Shown here: one piece after another, positions 15,827 through 24,750 of the stretch
Numbering within the stretch: the stretch's first letter is position 1
Layout: each line of letters starts with the position of its first letter
Assembly (NCBI RefSeq): GCF_003352065.1
Contig: NZ_CP025803.1
Location: 2,025,574-2,089,573, forward strand
DNA from: Sulfitobacter sp. SK011
Lineage (GTDB): Bacteria > Pseudomonadota > Alphaproteobacteria > Rhodobacterales > Rhodobacteraceae
Reading direction: 5' to 3'
Length of the DNA stretch: 64,000 bases
Notes under the pieces: generated by a model
Told to the model about the DNA's origin: nothing
Databases searched by the model: none
Seen by the model: the letters and a program-made list of their open reading frames with translations, nothing else
Made by a program: the position numbers and the translations under genes

Positions 15827-17209
15827 TCATGTCAGCGCATCCAGGATACGCGCCCAGCTGCGGATGCCTTTGTGGAATGATTCCATATCGTATTTTTCAT
15901 TCGGTGAATGGATCGCGTCATCGTCTTTGCCAAAACCGATCAACATCGGTTCTGTCCCCAGGATGTCCTGAAAATAGCCCGCAATTGGGATCGACCCACC
16001 GCAGCCGATATAGGCCGCCGGGATGTTCCATTCATTGGACAGCGCCTGACGGGCGGCTTCGAACATCGGATCACTGGTATCGGCACCAGAGGCGGGGCCT
16101 GACCCATGGGGGGCAAATTCGACGGTGCAATCGACCGGCAGGGCCTCCGTCACCATCTTGCGAAAGTTTTCGCGGATGGCGTCGGGGTCTTGGGTCCCGA
16201 CAAGGCGAAAGCTGATTTTGGCGTGGGCCTTGGACGGCAGGACGGTTTTGAACCCAGCGCCGGTATAGCCACCCCAGATGCCATTCACGTCGCAGGTGGG
16301 CCGCGACCAGATCATCTCAAGCGGGGTGCGGCCCTGTTCACCTGCAGGCTCAGAAAGACCCACGTCGCCGAGGAATGTTGCATGATCAAAGGCAAGGCCC
16401 TGCCACTGGGCCTCAAGCGCGTCTGACAGTTCCGGCACGCCATCATAAAATCCCGGCACGGTGATGCGACCCGTATCGTCATGCAGCGATGCAATGATTT
16501 TTGACAGCACCCGGATCGGATTCATCGCGATGCCGCCGTACATGCCCGAATGCAGATCAAACTTGGGCGCGGTAACAGTCACCTCTTCGCCCAGCAGGCC
16601 GCGCAGCATTGTCACGATGGCCGGCGTCTTGGATTCGAACAGACCCGTGTCACAGATCAGCGCGATATCCGTTTTCAACTCGTCGGCGTTTTCCTTCATG
16701 AACGGGACAAGTGAAGGCGATCCGCTTTCCTCTTCCCCTTCGAGGAAAAAGGTGATCCGGCAGGGCCAGTCGCCTTTGACGGCCTTCCATGCGCGCAACG
16801 CCTCGATAAAGGTCATCAACTGGCCTTTATCGTCTGCGGCACCGCGGCCACGGATCACCGGGCCTTTGGGGGTATCCTGCACCTCTGGGTCGAACGGATC
16901 ACGGTCCCAAAGATCAAGCGGATCAACCGGTTGCACGTCATAGTGACCGTAAAACAGCAGATGCGGGGCCCCGGAATTATTGGCATTGCCCACATGACCC
17001 ACCACCATCGGATGCCCCGGCGTGGGCCGTTTTGACGCGTCAACGCCAAGCGCTTTCAGGTCGGCCACCAGCCAATCCGCGGCGCGATCGCAATCGGCCT
17101 TGAACGCAGGATCGGTTGAGATCGACGGGATGCGCAGCAGATCGAGCAATCGGTCGGTGGCGGCGGGCAGGTCGGCGTCGATGCGGGCGAGAACATCATC
17201 AAGTGACAT
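15827..17209 (-). CDS. M20-family dipeptidase
   Basis: This 460-residue metallopeptidase has the M20 layout. The first metal and catalytic residues lie in LLFYGHYDVQPV, then GRGAADDKGQ, the general-base Glu in FFLEGEEESGSPS, and later metal ligands in ICDTG and SPNEKYDMESF near the C-terminus. The lid domain occupies the middle (DLHSGMYGG). Members cleave dipeptides or N-acyl amino acids in the cytosol. An alpha/beta hydrolase follows and an MFS exporter gene precedes it. Confidence 0.92.
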   Translation of the reverse strand: MSLDDVLARIDADLPAATDRLLDLLRIPSISTDPAFKADCDRAADWLVADLKALGVDASKRPTPGHPMVVGHVGNANNSGAPHLLFYGHYDVQPVDPLDLWDRDPFDPEVQDTPKGPVIRGRGAADDKGQLMTFIEALRAWKAVKGDWPCRITFFLEGEEESGSPSLVPFMKENADELKTDIALICDTGLFESKTPAIVTMLRGLLGEEVTVTAPKFDLHSGMYGGIAMNPIRVLSKIIASLHDDTGRITVPGFYDGVPELSDALEAQWQGLAFDHATFLGDVGLSEPAGEQGRTPLEMIWSRPTCDVNGIWGGYTGAGFKTVLPSKAHAKISFRLVGTQDPDAIRENFRKMVTEALPVDCTVEFAPHGSGPASGADTSDPMFEAARQALSNEWNIPAAYIGCGGSIPIAGYFQDILGTEPMLIGFGKDDDAIHSPNEKYDMESFHKGIRSWARILDALT

Positions 17210-17257
17210 GGAGGCATTCCTTTGATCAGGGACAAACGAGGTTTGGCCCGGACCGTA

Positions 17258-18499
17258 TCAGCCAGCAGCGACTTGTCCAGAGGTGCCGCTGGCCCATTTG
17301 CCAATCAGCAGGGCCACAAGGGCTGCAACGCCAAATCCTGTGACAAGGGTGCCAACACTGCCATCATAGCCGTTGCTGATCACAAACCCGATGGGAATTG
17401 CCACAGCCGTTGCCAAGGCTCCGACCACGGCCGCGCCAAGCCCTGCCATTTTGCCCAATGGTTCCATCGCCAGCGCGTTGAGATTACCAAAAAGCAACCC
17501 CATGCCGAAAAACGTACTCATGATCCAGATCATGAAAAGCGTGAAGGGCGGCAGCCCACCCCAAAGGATCACGGCAATCATAAAAATCGCCGATGCCCCC
17601 ATGACCCCGAACAGCGCGAGGTTGGAGAGAAACCGCATGCCCCACTTTTCCACCAGCGCAGAGTTCAGGATCGACGCTGCACCGATGGAAAGGGCCGCAA
17701 CCGCGAACCACAGCGCAAAGCCATCGCCCTTGTCATAGCTGCCCTGAAAAATCTGCTGAGCCAGGCTGAGGTATGCTAAAAACGGACCAAAGATCACGCC
17801 TGCACACAACGTGTATCCCAATGCTGCGGGGATGCGGCAGATGATGCCAATGCCCTGAAAGATGCCTTTGAGCGAAAAGCTGCGGCGGTGCGCGGGCAAG
17901 AGCGTTTCAGGCTGGCGCAGACCAAACCACGCCCAGCTGATCGCGGCGATCACCAGCAACAGGGTAAAGGTCGCACGCCACCCTGACTGCGCGATCACCA
18001 CCTGGCCAATGGCCGGTGCCACTGCGGGAACCAGAATAAACACCGCCATCACAAAGGACATGATCCGCGCCATCGCGCGCCCCTCAAATCCATCGCGCAC
18101 AATGGCAATCGCAACAATACGCGGGCCAGCCATCCCCAAACCTTGCAAGACGCGCCCCGCAAGCAGCATCTCGAAACTGGACGCAAACAAGGACAGCGCA
18201 CAACCGACGCAAAACACCGCATAGCTGGCGTGGATCACCGGACGGCGCCCGTAACAATCAGACAGAGGACCGGTAACAAGCTGCCCGATCGCAAAACCCG
18301 CAAAGAGAACCGAGATGACCAGATGCCCGGCGTTCGGGTCGCTTTGGCCCAGATCGCTGGCAATCAGCACCAGTCCTGGCAACATCACGTCGGTGGTCAT
18401 CGCCACCAGCGAGATCATGAAGGCGATCAGGACAATGAATTCGGTGCGCGAAACCTGCGCGGGTTGGATAGTGGTCATGCCGCCATGTGCCGTATTCAC
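17258..18499 (-). CDS. MFS drug exporter, Bcr/CflA family
   Basis: This 413-residue protein has twelve predicted membrane helices and the family signatures of Bcr/CflA exporters: TTDVMLPGLVLIASDLG in helix 1, the motif-A segment GPLSDCYGRRPVI, and GRVLQGLGMAGPRI in helix 4. Such proteins expel drugs or metabolites by proton antiport. Two in-frame ATGs exist (18499 and 18478), and neither has a strong ribosome-binding site. The gene is 24 bp after an SMR-like gene; both diverge from hemA. Confidence 0.88.
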   Translation of the reverse strand: MNTAHGGMTTIQPAQVSRTEFIVLIAFMISLVAMTTDVMLPGLVLIASDLGQSDPNAGHLVISVLFAGFAIGQLVTGPLSDCYGRRPVIHASYAVFCVGCALSLFASSFEMLLAGRVLQGLGMAGPRIVAIAIVRDGFEGRAMARIMSFVMAVFILVPAVAPAIGQVVIAQSGWRATFTLLLVIAAISWAWFGLRQPETLLPAHRRSFSLKGIFQGIGIICRIPAALGYTLCAGVIFGPFLAYLSLAQQIFQGSYDKGDGFALWFAVAALSIGAASILNSALVEKWGMRFLSNLALFGVMGASAIFMIAVILWGGLPPFTLFMIWIMSTFFGMGLLFGNLNALAMEPLGKMAGLGAAVVGALATAVAIPIGFVISNGYDGSVGTLVTGFGVAALVALLIGKWASGTSGQVAAG

Positions 18500-18523
18500 G
18501 GTCGCTGCGCAACGACGAAAGGG

Positions 18524-18859
18524 TCAGCCCTGGCTGCACACCAGTGCAAAGCCTGCCACCACCAATGTGCCGCCGCTTATCTGCGACAGGTTGAGCCCGT
18601 GATGCGCCCAGGCAGCATATCCAAGCACTAAAATGGTTTCTGTGACCATGATCCCCAGATAGACAACAGGCAGGCTCGCCTGCCGCAAAAGCGTGATCTC
18701 GGCGATCGCGGCCACGGACAGCCCCGTGATGATGATCAACGTCGGCAGTTTGTCATCACTTTGTGAATAGACCTGCATGCCGATTGTAGCAAAGGCATAG
18801 CCTGCTGCGGTGATGGCCATCAAAAGGCCGGCGGTAAATAGATGTAGAGAATGTGTCAT
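18524..18859 (-). CDS. Small four-helix membrane protein, SMR/EamA-like
   Basis: This 111-residue protein has about four hydrophobic helices (LHLFTAGLLMAITAAGYAFA, PTLIIITGLSVAAIAEITLL, ASLPVVYLGIMVTETILVLGY, ISGGTLVVAGFALVCS). Size and topology match small multidrug-resistance transporters, and YLGIMVTETILVLGYAAW with SGGTLVVAGFALV recalls their last two helices. The membrane-embedded Glu typical of EmrE helix 1 is not seen, so the substrate may differ. The start at 18859 follows AGGGAAA; longer frames to 19066 have no support. It is followed by the MFS exporter. Confidence 0.6.
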   Translation of the reverse strand: MTHSLHLFTAGLLMAITAAGYAFATIGMQVYSQSDDKLPTLIIITGLSVAAIAEITLLRQASLPVVYLGIMVTETILVLGYAAWAHHGLNLSQISGGTLVVAGFALVCSQG

Positions 18860-19052
18860 GGAACATAATTTCCCTGTGACGGATTCAGTTATAAAATAAA
18901 AAGCCACACGGCAAAAATAATGCGTGTGTAAAATGTATTGGTACCAAAAGTGACTGATTACGGATGGTGCAAATAAGGAAAGCATGCGCCGGTTTGGCTT
19001 TTGGTGCAAGTCAGGTAATCCGTACCCCCCCGAACATGCGGCCCAGCCAAGC

Positions 19053-19066
19053 TTGATCCAGATCAA
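19053..19066. promoter_or_regulatory. FNR/FnrL box upstream of hemA
   Basis: TTGATCCAGATCAA is a perfect match to the FNR consensus TTGAT-N4-ATCAA. It is centred about 132 bp upstream of the hemA start. In Rhodobacter, hemA is known to respond to FnrL under low oxygen, so this site is very likely functional. It could also act on the divergent SMR-like gene, whose start is 194 bp away. Confidence 0.88.
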
Positions 19067-19123
19067 GGCTGCGACATTGCGTGCCGCTATAAAGCATTGA
19101 ACGCAAGCGGCGCTTTCTATAGG

Positions 19124-19140
19124 TATTCTAAGAATAGAAT
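19124..19140. promoter_or_regulatory. Palindrome between the FNR box and hemA start
   Basis: TATTCT-A-AGAATA (19124-19136) is a perfect dyad, overlapped by ATTCTA-AGAA-TAGAAT (19125-19140). It lies 51 bp before the hemA ATG, where a transcription start or repressor site would be. It does not match the usual Irr box orientation (AGAA...TTCT), so the binding factor is unknown. Confidence 0.45.
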
Positions 19141-19191
19141 GTGAATGCGGGGGCCTTTGCCGTTTTCATGACTGCCAGATGGAGAGGCGCA

Positions 19192-20415
19192 ATGGACTAC
19201 TCAGACAAAATTGATGAGGCGATTGCGCGCCTGCATGAAGAAGGTCGTTACCGGACATTTATCGACATTGAACGCCGCAATGGCCAGTTTCCGCACGCGG
19301 TCTGGACCCGGCCAGACGGCACGAAACAGAACATCACTGTGTGGTGCGGCAATGACTATTTGGGCATGGGCCAAAACCCCGTTGTGATCGAGGCGATGCA
19401 CGAAGCATTGCAGGCCACCGGCGCGGGTTCTGGCGGAACCCGCAATATTTCGGGCACCACAGTGTATCACAAGCGCCTTGAGGCCGAACTGGCCGATCTG
19501 CATGGCAAAGAGGCCGCTTTGCTGTTCACCTCTGCCTACATCGCTAATGACGCGACGCTTTCGACGCTGCCCAAGCTTTTTCCCGGTCTGATCATCTATT
19601 CTGATGCGCTTAACCACGCCAGCATGATCGAAGGCGTGCGCCGCAATGGCGGGGCCAAGCGGATTTTCCGGCACAATGATGTTGACCATCTGCGCGAACT
19701 GCTTGCGGCTGACGATCCCGCTGCGCCCAAGCTGATCGCTTTTGAATCAATCTATTCGATGGACGGCGATTTTGGCCCGATTGAGGCGATCTGTGATCTG
19801 GCGGATGAGTTTAACGCATTGACCTACATCGACGAAGTGCACGCCGTTGGCCTTTATGGGCCACGCGGGGCAGGGGTCGCGGAACGGGACCGGTTGATGC
19901 ACCGTCTGGACATCATCAACGGCACGCTTGCCAAGGCATATGGCGTGATGGGCGGCTATATCGCGGCATCGGCGAAAATGTGTGACGCGATCCGGTCCTA
20001 TGCGCCCGGGTTTATCTTTACCACTTCTTTGCCACCTGCAGTCGCCGCTGGTGCCGCAGCCTCCGTGGCGTTTCTAAAGCGGTCACCGGAACTGCGCGAA
20101 AAGCATCAGGCACAGGCCAAGGCGCTGAAGCTGCGGCTCAAAGGGCTGGGGCTGCCGCTCATTGATCATGGCTCGCACATCGTGCCGGTGATGGTGGGCG
20201 ACCCTGTGCACACCAAGTTGTTGTCGGATATGTTGTTGCAGGAATACGGTATTTACGCCCAGCCGATCAACTTTCCAACGGTGCCGCGCGGCACGGAACG
20301 GCTGCGTTTTACACCGTCACCGGTGCACGGACCTGATGAAATGGATGCACTGGTGCATGCGATGGATGGGCTGTGGTCACATTGTGCGCTGAATCGTGCC
20401 GAGGCCGCAGGGTAA
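19192..20415 (+). CDS. hemA: 5-aminolevulinate synthase
   Basis: This 407-residue PLP enzyme condenses glycine and succinyl-CoA to 5-aminolevulinate, the first step of haem and bacteriochlorophyll synthesis by the C4 route typical of Alphaproteobacteria. It shows CGNDYLGMG, the [11 protein letters not shown] loop, [16 protein letters not shown], and the PLP lysine Lys248 in [15 protein letters not shown]. The start at 19192 follows GGAGAGG. The promoter region holds a perfect FNR box and a second palindrome, so oxygen control is likely. No other tetrapyrrole genes are adjacent. Confidence 0.98.
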   Translation: MDYSDKIDEAIARLHEEGRYRTFIDIERRNGQFPHAVWTRPDGTKQNITVWCGNDYLGMGQNPVVIEAMHEALQATGAGSGGTRNISGTTVYHKRLEAELADLHGKEAALLFTSAYIANDATLSTLPKLFPGLIIYSDALNHASMIEGVRRNGGAKRIFRHNDVDHLRELLAADDPAAPKLIAFESIYSMDGDFGPIEAICDLADEFNALTYIDEVHAVGLYGPRGAGVAERDRLMHRLDIINGTLAKAYGVMGGYIAASAKMCDAIRSYAPGFIFTTSLPPAVAAGAAASVAFLKRSPELREKHQAQAKALKLRLKGLGLPLIDHGSHIVPVMVGDPVHTKLLSDMLLQEYGIYAQPINFPTVPRGTERLRFTPSPVHGPDEMDALVHAMDGLWSHCALNRAEAAG

Positions 20416-20538
20416 AACGTTACTATTCGTAATTTCCGTTGCCTTATGCTAGCGTTATCGAAAGAAAAGGCCAAATCCGAATCGACGTTTTGATTTTGGG
20501 TTAAGGCTGCAGGTAAGTGAAATGACGGGGCATTGGGT

Positions 20539-21798
20539 ATGATCGGGCGTTGGTCCTCCAAGATCGCTGTGGATGAGGCTGTCGAACCTAAAGGGTTTGA
20601 TGCTTTTGAATTGCGTCTTGGCGATGTGATGCGTGGCGAACGCGCGACCTTGGGTAAATCCCTGCTCGACGTGCAGCGCGAACTGCGAATCAAAGCCTCT
20701 TACATTGCCGCCATTGAAAACTGTGATCCCGATGCATTTGACACTCCCGGTTTTATTGCCGGTTATGTCAGGTCCTATGCCCGGTACCTGAACATGGATC
20801 CCGACACGGCATTCGCGGGCTTTTGCGCCGAATCCGGTTTCTCCGTTGCGCACGGCATGTCCGCCAAAGCATCTGTGATCAAAAAACCGAGCTTTGAAGA
20901 ACGCAAGAAACGTCCCTCGGAAGAGAACCTTTTCGCGCGCCCGAACACGCCCTTTACACCGGCAGGCGACAGCCTGTTGAGCCATATTGAGCCCAGTGCA
21001 ATTGGCTCCATGCTGGTGCTGATCGCCCTGATCGGTGCCATTGGCTTTGGCGGTTGGAGCGTGCTGCAGGAAGTGCAGCGTGTGCAGGTGGCCCCGGTGG
21101 ATCAGACGCCGGTTGTGTTGTCTGATCTGGATCCGTTGGACGGCGCTTTGGCCTCGGCCCCCGAGGCCAGCAGTGATTCCTCTGCACCGCGCGTCATGGA
21201 CACGCCGCGCGCAGATGCGCTGGACCGGCTTTACCGCCCACAGGCATTGGATGTGCCGGTATTGGTGGCGCGTGATGCCCCCATCGCCACCATTGATCCG
21301 CGGTCTGTCGGCAACTTTCTGATACCCAGCATCCCATCGCCTAATGAAGCGTCAGGCGGTGCTGTTCTGACAGCCCAGAGCGATGCAGCCCCCGTTAACG
21401 ACGTCCCGCAAGTGCTTGAAGGACCAGCAGATATGGTGCGCATGGTTGCGGCCTATCCATCGTGGGTTCGGGTCAGCGCTGCGGACGGGACTGTCATCTT
21501 TGAAGGTGTGATGAACAAAGGCGACATGTGGGATGTTCCCGCGACTGAGGAACCGGCAACATTGCGCACTGGCGAATCCGGGGCGTTGTTTTTTGCCATG
21601 GCCGACGGATGCTATGGCCCCGTTGGTGCCCGCGGCAGTGTGACATCCAACCTGCCTCTTCACCACGAAGCCCTGGCCGAGCTTTACGACCCTGTCGACC
21701 CGCTGGCCGACACATCGCTCAGCCGGATGTTTGCGGACCTGCAGACGTCGGAAATTGACCCAGCCGTTCTGGCCGCGATGCCCTGCCAAACCCGCTAA
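20539..21798 (+). CDS. RodZ-like HTH membrane protein with C-terminal DUF4115 domain
   Basis: This 419-residue protein resembles RodZ. Residues about 20-95 are an XRE-like helix-turn-helix (LRLGDVMRGERATLGKSLLDVQ, IKASYIAAIENCD, YVRSYARYLNMDPD). Residues about 155-175 form a single transmembrane helix (IGSMLVLIALIGAIGFGGWSV). A long acidic, proline-rich linker follows, then a periplasmic DUF4115-like domain (YPSWVRVSAADGTVIFEGVMNKGD). RodZ links MreB filaments to the cell-wall machinery. It precedes ispG, a common Rhodobacteraceae order. ATG at 20539 was preferred over the TTG at 20533. Confidence 0.88.
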   Translation: MIGRWSSKIAVDEAVEPKGFDAFELRLGDVMRGERATLGKSLLDVQRELRIKASYIAAIENCDPDAFDTPGFIAGYVRSYARYLNMDPDTAFAGFCAESGFSVAHGMSAKASVIKKPSFEERKKRPSEENLFARPNTPFTPAGDSLLSHIEPSAIGSMLVLIALIGAIGFGGWSVLQEVQRVQVAPVDQTPVVLSDLDPLDGALASAPEASSDSSAPRVMDTPRADALDRLYRPQALDVPVLVARDAPIATIDPRSVGNFLIPSIPSPNEASGGAVLTAQSDAAPVNDVPQVLEGPADMVRMVAAYPSWVRVSAADGTVIFEGVMNKGDMWDVPATEEPATLRTGESGALFFAMADGCYGPVGARGSVTSNLPLHHEALAELYDPVDPLADTSLSRMFADLQTSEIDPAVLAAMPCQTR

Positions 21799-21869
21799 TC
21801 CTGCCATTGCGATTTTGACCTTGGAAGACTAGGTAAAGGGGACGACAACCCTCGCCAAAAGGTGCGCTC

Positions 21870-22997
21870 ATGTCACTCAATCACATCCGCCCCTGGCGCA
21901 ACATCTATCGCCGCAAATCGCGACAGATCATGGTGGGCAATGTGCCGGTTGGTGGCGACGCACCGATCAGCGTCCAGACCATGACCAACACCCTGACCAC
22001 CGACGTCGCGGGCACCATCGCACAGGTGCAGGCAGCGGCCGATGCGGGTGCCGACATCGTTCGCATTTCCGTCCCCGATGAAGCGTCTTCCAAAGCGTTG
22101 AAAGAGATCGTGCGCGAAGTTACCGTTCCGATCGTTGCGGACATTCATTTCCACTATAAACGCGGGATTGAAGCAGCAGAGGCAGGTGCGGCATGCCTGC
22201 GGATAAACCCCGGTAACATCGGCGATGAAAAACGCGTACGCGACGTGATCAAGGCGGCGCGCGATCACAATTGTTCGATCCGCATCGGGGTGAACGCGGG
22301 ATCGCTGGAAAGACATCTGCTTGAAAAATACGGCGAACCCTGCCCGGACGCGATGGTGGAAAGCGGTTTGCATCACATTAAGCTGCTGCAAGATAACGAC
22401 TTTCATGAATTCAAGATCAGCTGCAAGGCCTCGGATGTGTTTATGGCCGCCGCAGCCTATCAACAATTGGCCGAGGCCACAGATGCGCCGATTCACCTTG
22501 GCATCACCGAGGCGGGTGGATTGATCAGCGGGACGGTCAAATCCGCCATCGGGATGGGCAATCTGTTGTGGATGGGGATTGGCGATACAATCCGGGTGAG
22601 CCTGTCGGCGGACCCGGTCGAAGAGGTCAAGATGGGCTTTGAGATTCTCAAATCTTTGGGCCTGCGGCATCGCGGTGTGAACATCATTTCCTGTCCCTCC
22701 TGCGCACGGCAGGGGTTTGATGTGATCAAAACCGTTGAAGTGCTGGAAAAGCGGCTGGAACACATCAAGACGCCGATGAGCCTGAGCATCATCGGCTGTG
22801 TGGTCAACGGACCCGGCGAGGCGTTGATGACAGATGTTGGGTTCACTGGCGGCGGTGCCGGGTCCGGCATGGTCTATCTGGCGGGCAAGCAAAGTCACAA
22901 GCTTGGCAATGACGGGATGATAGAGCACATCGTCGAACAGGTTGAAAAGCGGGCGGCGGCGATTGAGGCTGAAACCGTGAATGAGGCAGCAGAGTAG
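21870..22997 (+). CDS. ispG: 4-hydroxy-3-methylbut-2-en-1-yl diphosphate synthase (IspG/GcpE)
   Basis: This 375-residue enzyme catalyses the penultimate step of the MEP isoprenoid pathway with a 4Fe-4S cluster. It begins with [19 protein letters not shown] and [13 protein letters not shown]. The cluster cysteines are in [12 protein letters not shown] (about residues 274 and 277) and [13 protein letters not shown] (about 309), followed by the conserved glutamate. The short two-domain bacterial form is complete. It follows a RodZ-like gene by 71 bp; a methyltransferase gene starts 54 bp downstream. Confidence 0.97.
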   Translation: MSLNHIRPWRNIYRRKSRQIMVGNVPVGGDAPISVQTMTNTLTTDVAGTIAQVQAAADAGADIVRISVPDEASSKALKEIVREVTVPIVADIHFHYKRGIEAAEAGAACLRINPGNIGDEKRVRDVIKAARDHNCSIRIGVNAGSLERHLLEKYGEPCPDAMVESGLHHIKLLQDNDFHEFKISCKASDVFMAAAAYQQLAEATDAPIHLGITEAGGLISGTVKSAIGMGNLLWMGIGDTIRVSLSADPVEEVKMGFEILKSLGLRHRGVNIISCPSCARQGFDVIKTVEVLEKRLEHIKTPMSLSIIGCVVNGPGEALMTDVGFTGGGAGSGMVYLAGKQSHKLGNDGMIEHIVEQVEKRAAAIEAETVNEAAE

Positions 22998-23051
22998 CGG
23001 ACGCGACCTCTTTGCTGTCGACAGCCCATCTGGCCTTGGTTAGAAATAGAT

Positions 23052-24206
23052 ATGGTATCCGAGGTCCAGAAAAAACCAACATATGCTGAGTTTTTCAGCG
23101 GCGGTGGCATGGTGCGTGCCGCGCTGTCGGATGGGTGGGACTGCCGTCTGGCAAACGACATCGACCCGATGAAATGCGAGGTTTATGCGCGCAACTGGGG
23201 GGATGCCGGCCTTGTGCAGGCGGACGTGGGTCAATTGGATCCGGACCTATTGCGCCAACCGATTGATATGTATTGGGCCTCAAGCCCGTGCCAGGACTTT
23301 TCACTGGCGGGCAAGGGGCTGGGGCTGGCAGGCTCACGAAGTGGGACGTTTTCAACATGGGCCACACTGATCGAACATGCGATCCAAGACGGGTATGCAC
23401 CGCGCATCATTGCATTTGAAAATGTCGTCGGCCTGATCGCACGCAACCGGGGCGCTGATTTTGCGGCCGTCATCCGGCGTCTTGCAAAACTGGGGTACCG
23501 TGTCGGTGCCCTTGAAATCGACGCAACGGCGTTTCTGCCACAAAGCCGGTCACGGCTTTTTGTGGTGTGCCTGCGCGATGATCTGCTGATCAAAGGGCTG
23601 ACAACGCCGCAGCCAACAGGTCCGTTTCACACAAGGAAACTGATGAGTTTCGTTGCCTCGGCCCCCCGTGATATCGCGCGCAACTGGATGTGGTGGAAAC
23701 ATGCGCCCGTCGCGTCCGATCCCAAACTGCTGGTGCAAATGATTGACCATGCGCCGGATACCGCGTGGCTGACGGCGCGTGAAACGAAACGGCTTTTGTC
23801 GATGATGTCACCCCCAAGCCTTTCCCGGATCGAGACCGCCAAACGGACCGGGCACCCCGAGATTGGTATGCTTTACAAACGCGGGCGCCCCGATGGCAAT
23901 GGCAGCACCCATCAGCGCGCAGAGGTGCGCTTTGACGGGATTGCCGGATGTCTCAGAACGCCGGGCGGCGGGTCATCGCGTCAGACGGTCCTGTTTGTTG
24001 AAGGTGACAAAATCCGTGCGCGGCTGTTGTCCTCAAGAGAGGCGGCGCGTCTGATGGGGCTGGAAGACAGCTATGTTATGCCCGCGCGCTATAACAATGC
24101 CTACAAGGTGGCGGGTGACGGGGTTGTGGTGCCGGTGGTCAGATACCTCGATCAGCAGATTTTTCAGCCCGCATTGCAACTGGCCCGCCTCAGGGACGTC
24201 GCGTGA
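23052..24206 (+). CDS. DNA (cytosine-5)-methyltransferase
   Basis: This 384-residue enzyme has the C5-methyltransferase motifs in order: I (AEFFSGGGMVRAAL), IV with the catalytic Cys80 in SSPCQDFSLAG, VI (AFENVVGLI, residues about 121-129), VIII (FLPQSRSRLFVV), a variable target-recognition region (about 200-310), and IX/X (SSREAARLMGLEDSYVMP, NNAYKVAGDGVVVPVV). It modifies cytosine in a short DNA sequence that cannot be predicted here. Its last four bases overlap the start of a GIY-YIG nuclease gene, suggesting a restriction-modification pair. It sits between housekeeping genes ispG and a dsbA-like gene. Confidence 0.95.
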   Translation: MVSEVQKKPTYAEFFSGGGMVRAALSDGWDCRLANDIDPMKCEVYARNWGDAGLVQADVGQLDPDLLRQPIDMYWASSPCQDFSLAGKGLGLAGSRSGTFSTWATLIEHAIQDGYAPRIIAFENVVGLIARNRGADFAAVIRRLAKLGYRVGALEIDATAFLPQSRSRLFVVCLRDDLLIKGLTTPQPTGPFHTRKLMSFVASAPRDIARNWMWWKHAPVASDPKLLVQMIDHAPDTAWLTARETKRLLSMMSPPSLSRIETAKRTGHPEIGMLYKRGRPDGNGSTHQRAEVRFDGIAGCLRTPGGGSSRQTVLFVEGDKIRARLLSSREAARLMGLEDSYVMPARYNNAYKVAGDGVVVPVVRYLDQQIFQPALQLARLRDVA

Positions 24207-24742
24207 GTGCGGCGCAGGATTTTCGAAGCAGGGCGTTGTCGCAGCTGACCAACGAGATTGGTGTTTATGCGCTGTGTGATCTGGACGGTCAGCCGATTTA
24301 TGTTGGCCAGTCCATTGACGGCATCCGCACTCGTGTGCGGCGGCATCTGACCTCGGCCAGATCGGATGTGATTGCAAACCGCCAGATTGACGTGTGGGAA
24401 ATCGCCTTTGTCTGGGCGTGGCCTGTCGACGACAAGGCCGATGTGGCACCTTTGGAAAACACCCTTTTTGATCAGTTCAATCGGCAGCAGCCGTTGATGA
24501 ATGGCAAGGGGCTGGTGGTCAATGCCACGCCTGTGACCGTCCCTGAGAAACAAGAAATACAGATCATCGAAGAACAGGAACGGCGCAACCGCCTGACCCC
24601 GTCTCAGCGCCTGCCGCGGCAAATCCAGCAGTATAACCTGTTGGTGGATTATATACTGACCGTCAAAAATGCGCCGCACCTCAAGGTGTCCTTGGACGCG
24701 CATTTTCAGCGGCTGATCAAATACCACCAAACGTTTCTGTAA
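24203..24742 (+). CDS. GIY-YIG family nuclease, probable partner of the cytosine methyltransferase
   Basis: This 179-residue protein starts with a GTG overlapping the methyltransferase stop. The GIY-YIG motifs are visible: GVY (20-22) and YVG (33-35) in GVYALCDLDGQPIYVGQS, the conserved Arg region IRTRVRRHL, the catalytic-type Glu85 in APLENTLFDQFN, and the Asn in QQPLMNGKG. Residues 110-179 have no recognised domain. GIY-YIG enzymes include type II restriction endonucleases such as Eco29kI, and the coupling favours that role. A mismatch-repair or homing role is less likely. It is convergent with the dsbA-like gene, eight bases away. Confidence 0.85.
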   Translation: MSAAQDFRSRALSQLTNEIGVYALCDLDGQPIYVGQSIDGIRTRVRRHLTSARSDVIANRQIDVWEIAFVWAWPVDDKADVAPLENTLFDQFNRQQPLMNGKGLVVNATPVTVPEKQEIQIIEEQERRNRLTPSQRLPRQIQQYNLLVDYILTVKNAPHLKVSLDAHFQRLIKYHQTFL

Positions 24743-24750
24743 GGGTCTTT

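Noticed and set aside
15118-16215. 365-codon open frame on the plus strand
   Set aside because: It overlaps the hydrolase and M20 peptidase genes, both well supported on the other strand, and has no recognisable motif.
21873-22928. 351-codon open frame on the minus strand
   Set aside because: It lies wholly antisense to ispG, whose motifs are intact; it is a shadow of high-GC third codon positions.
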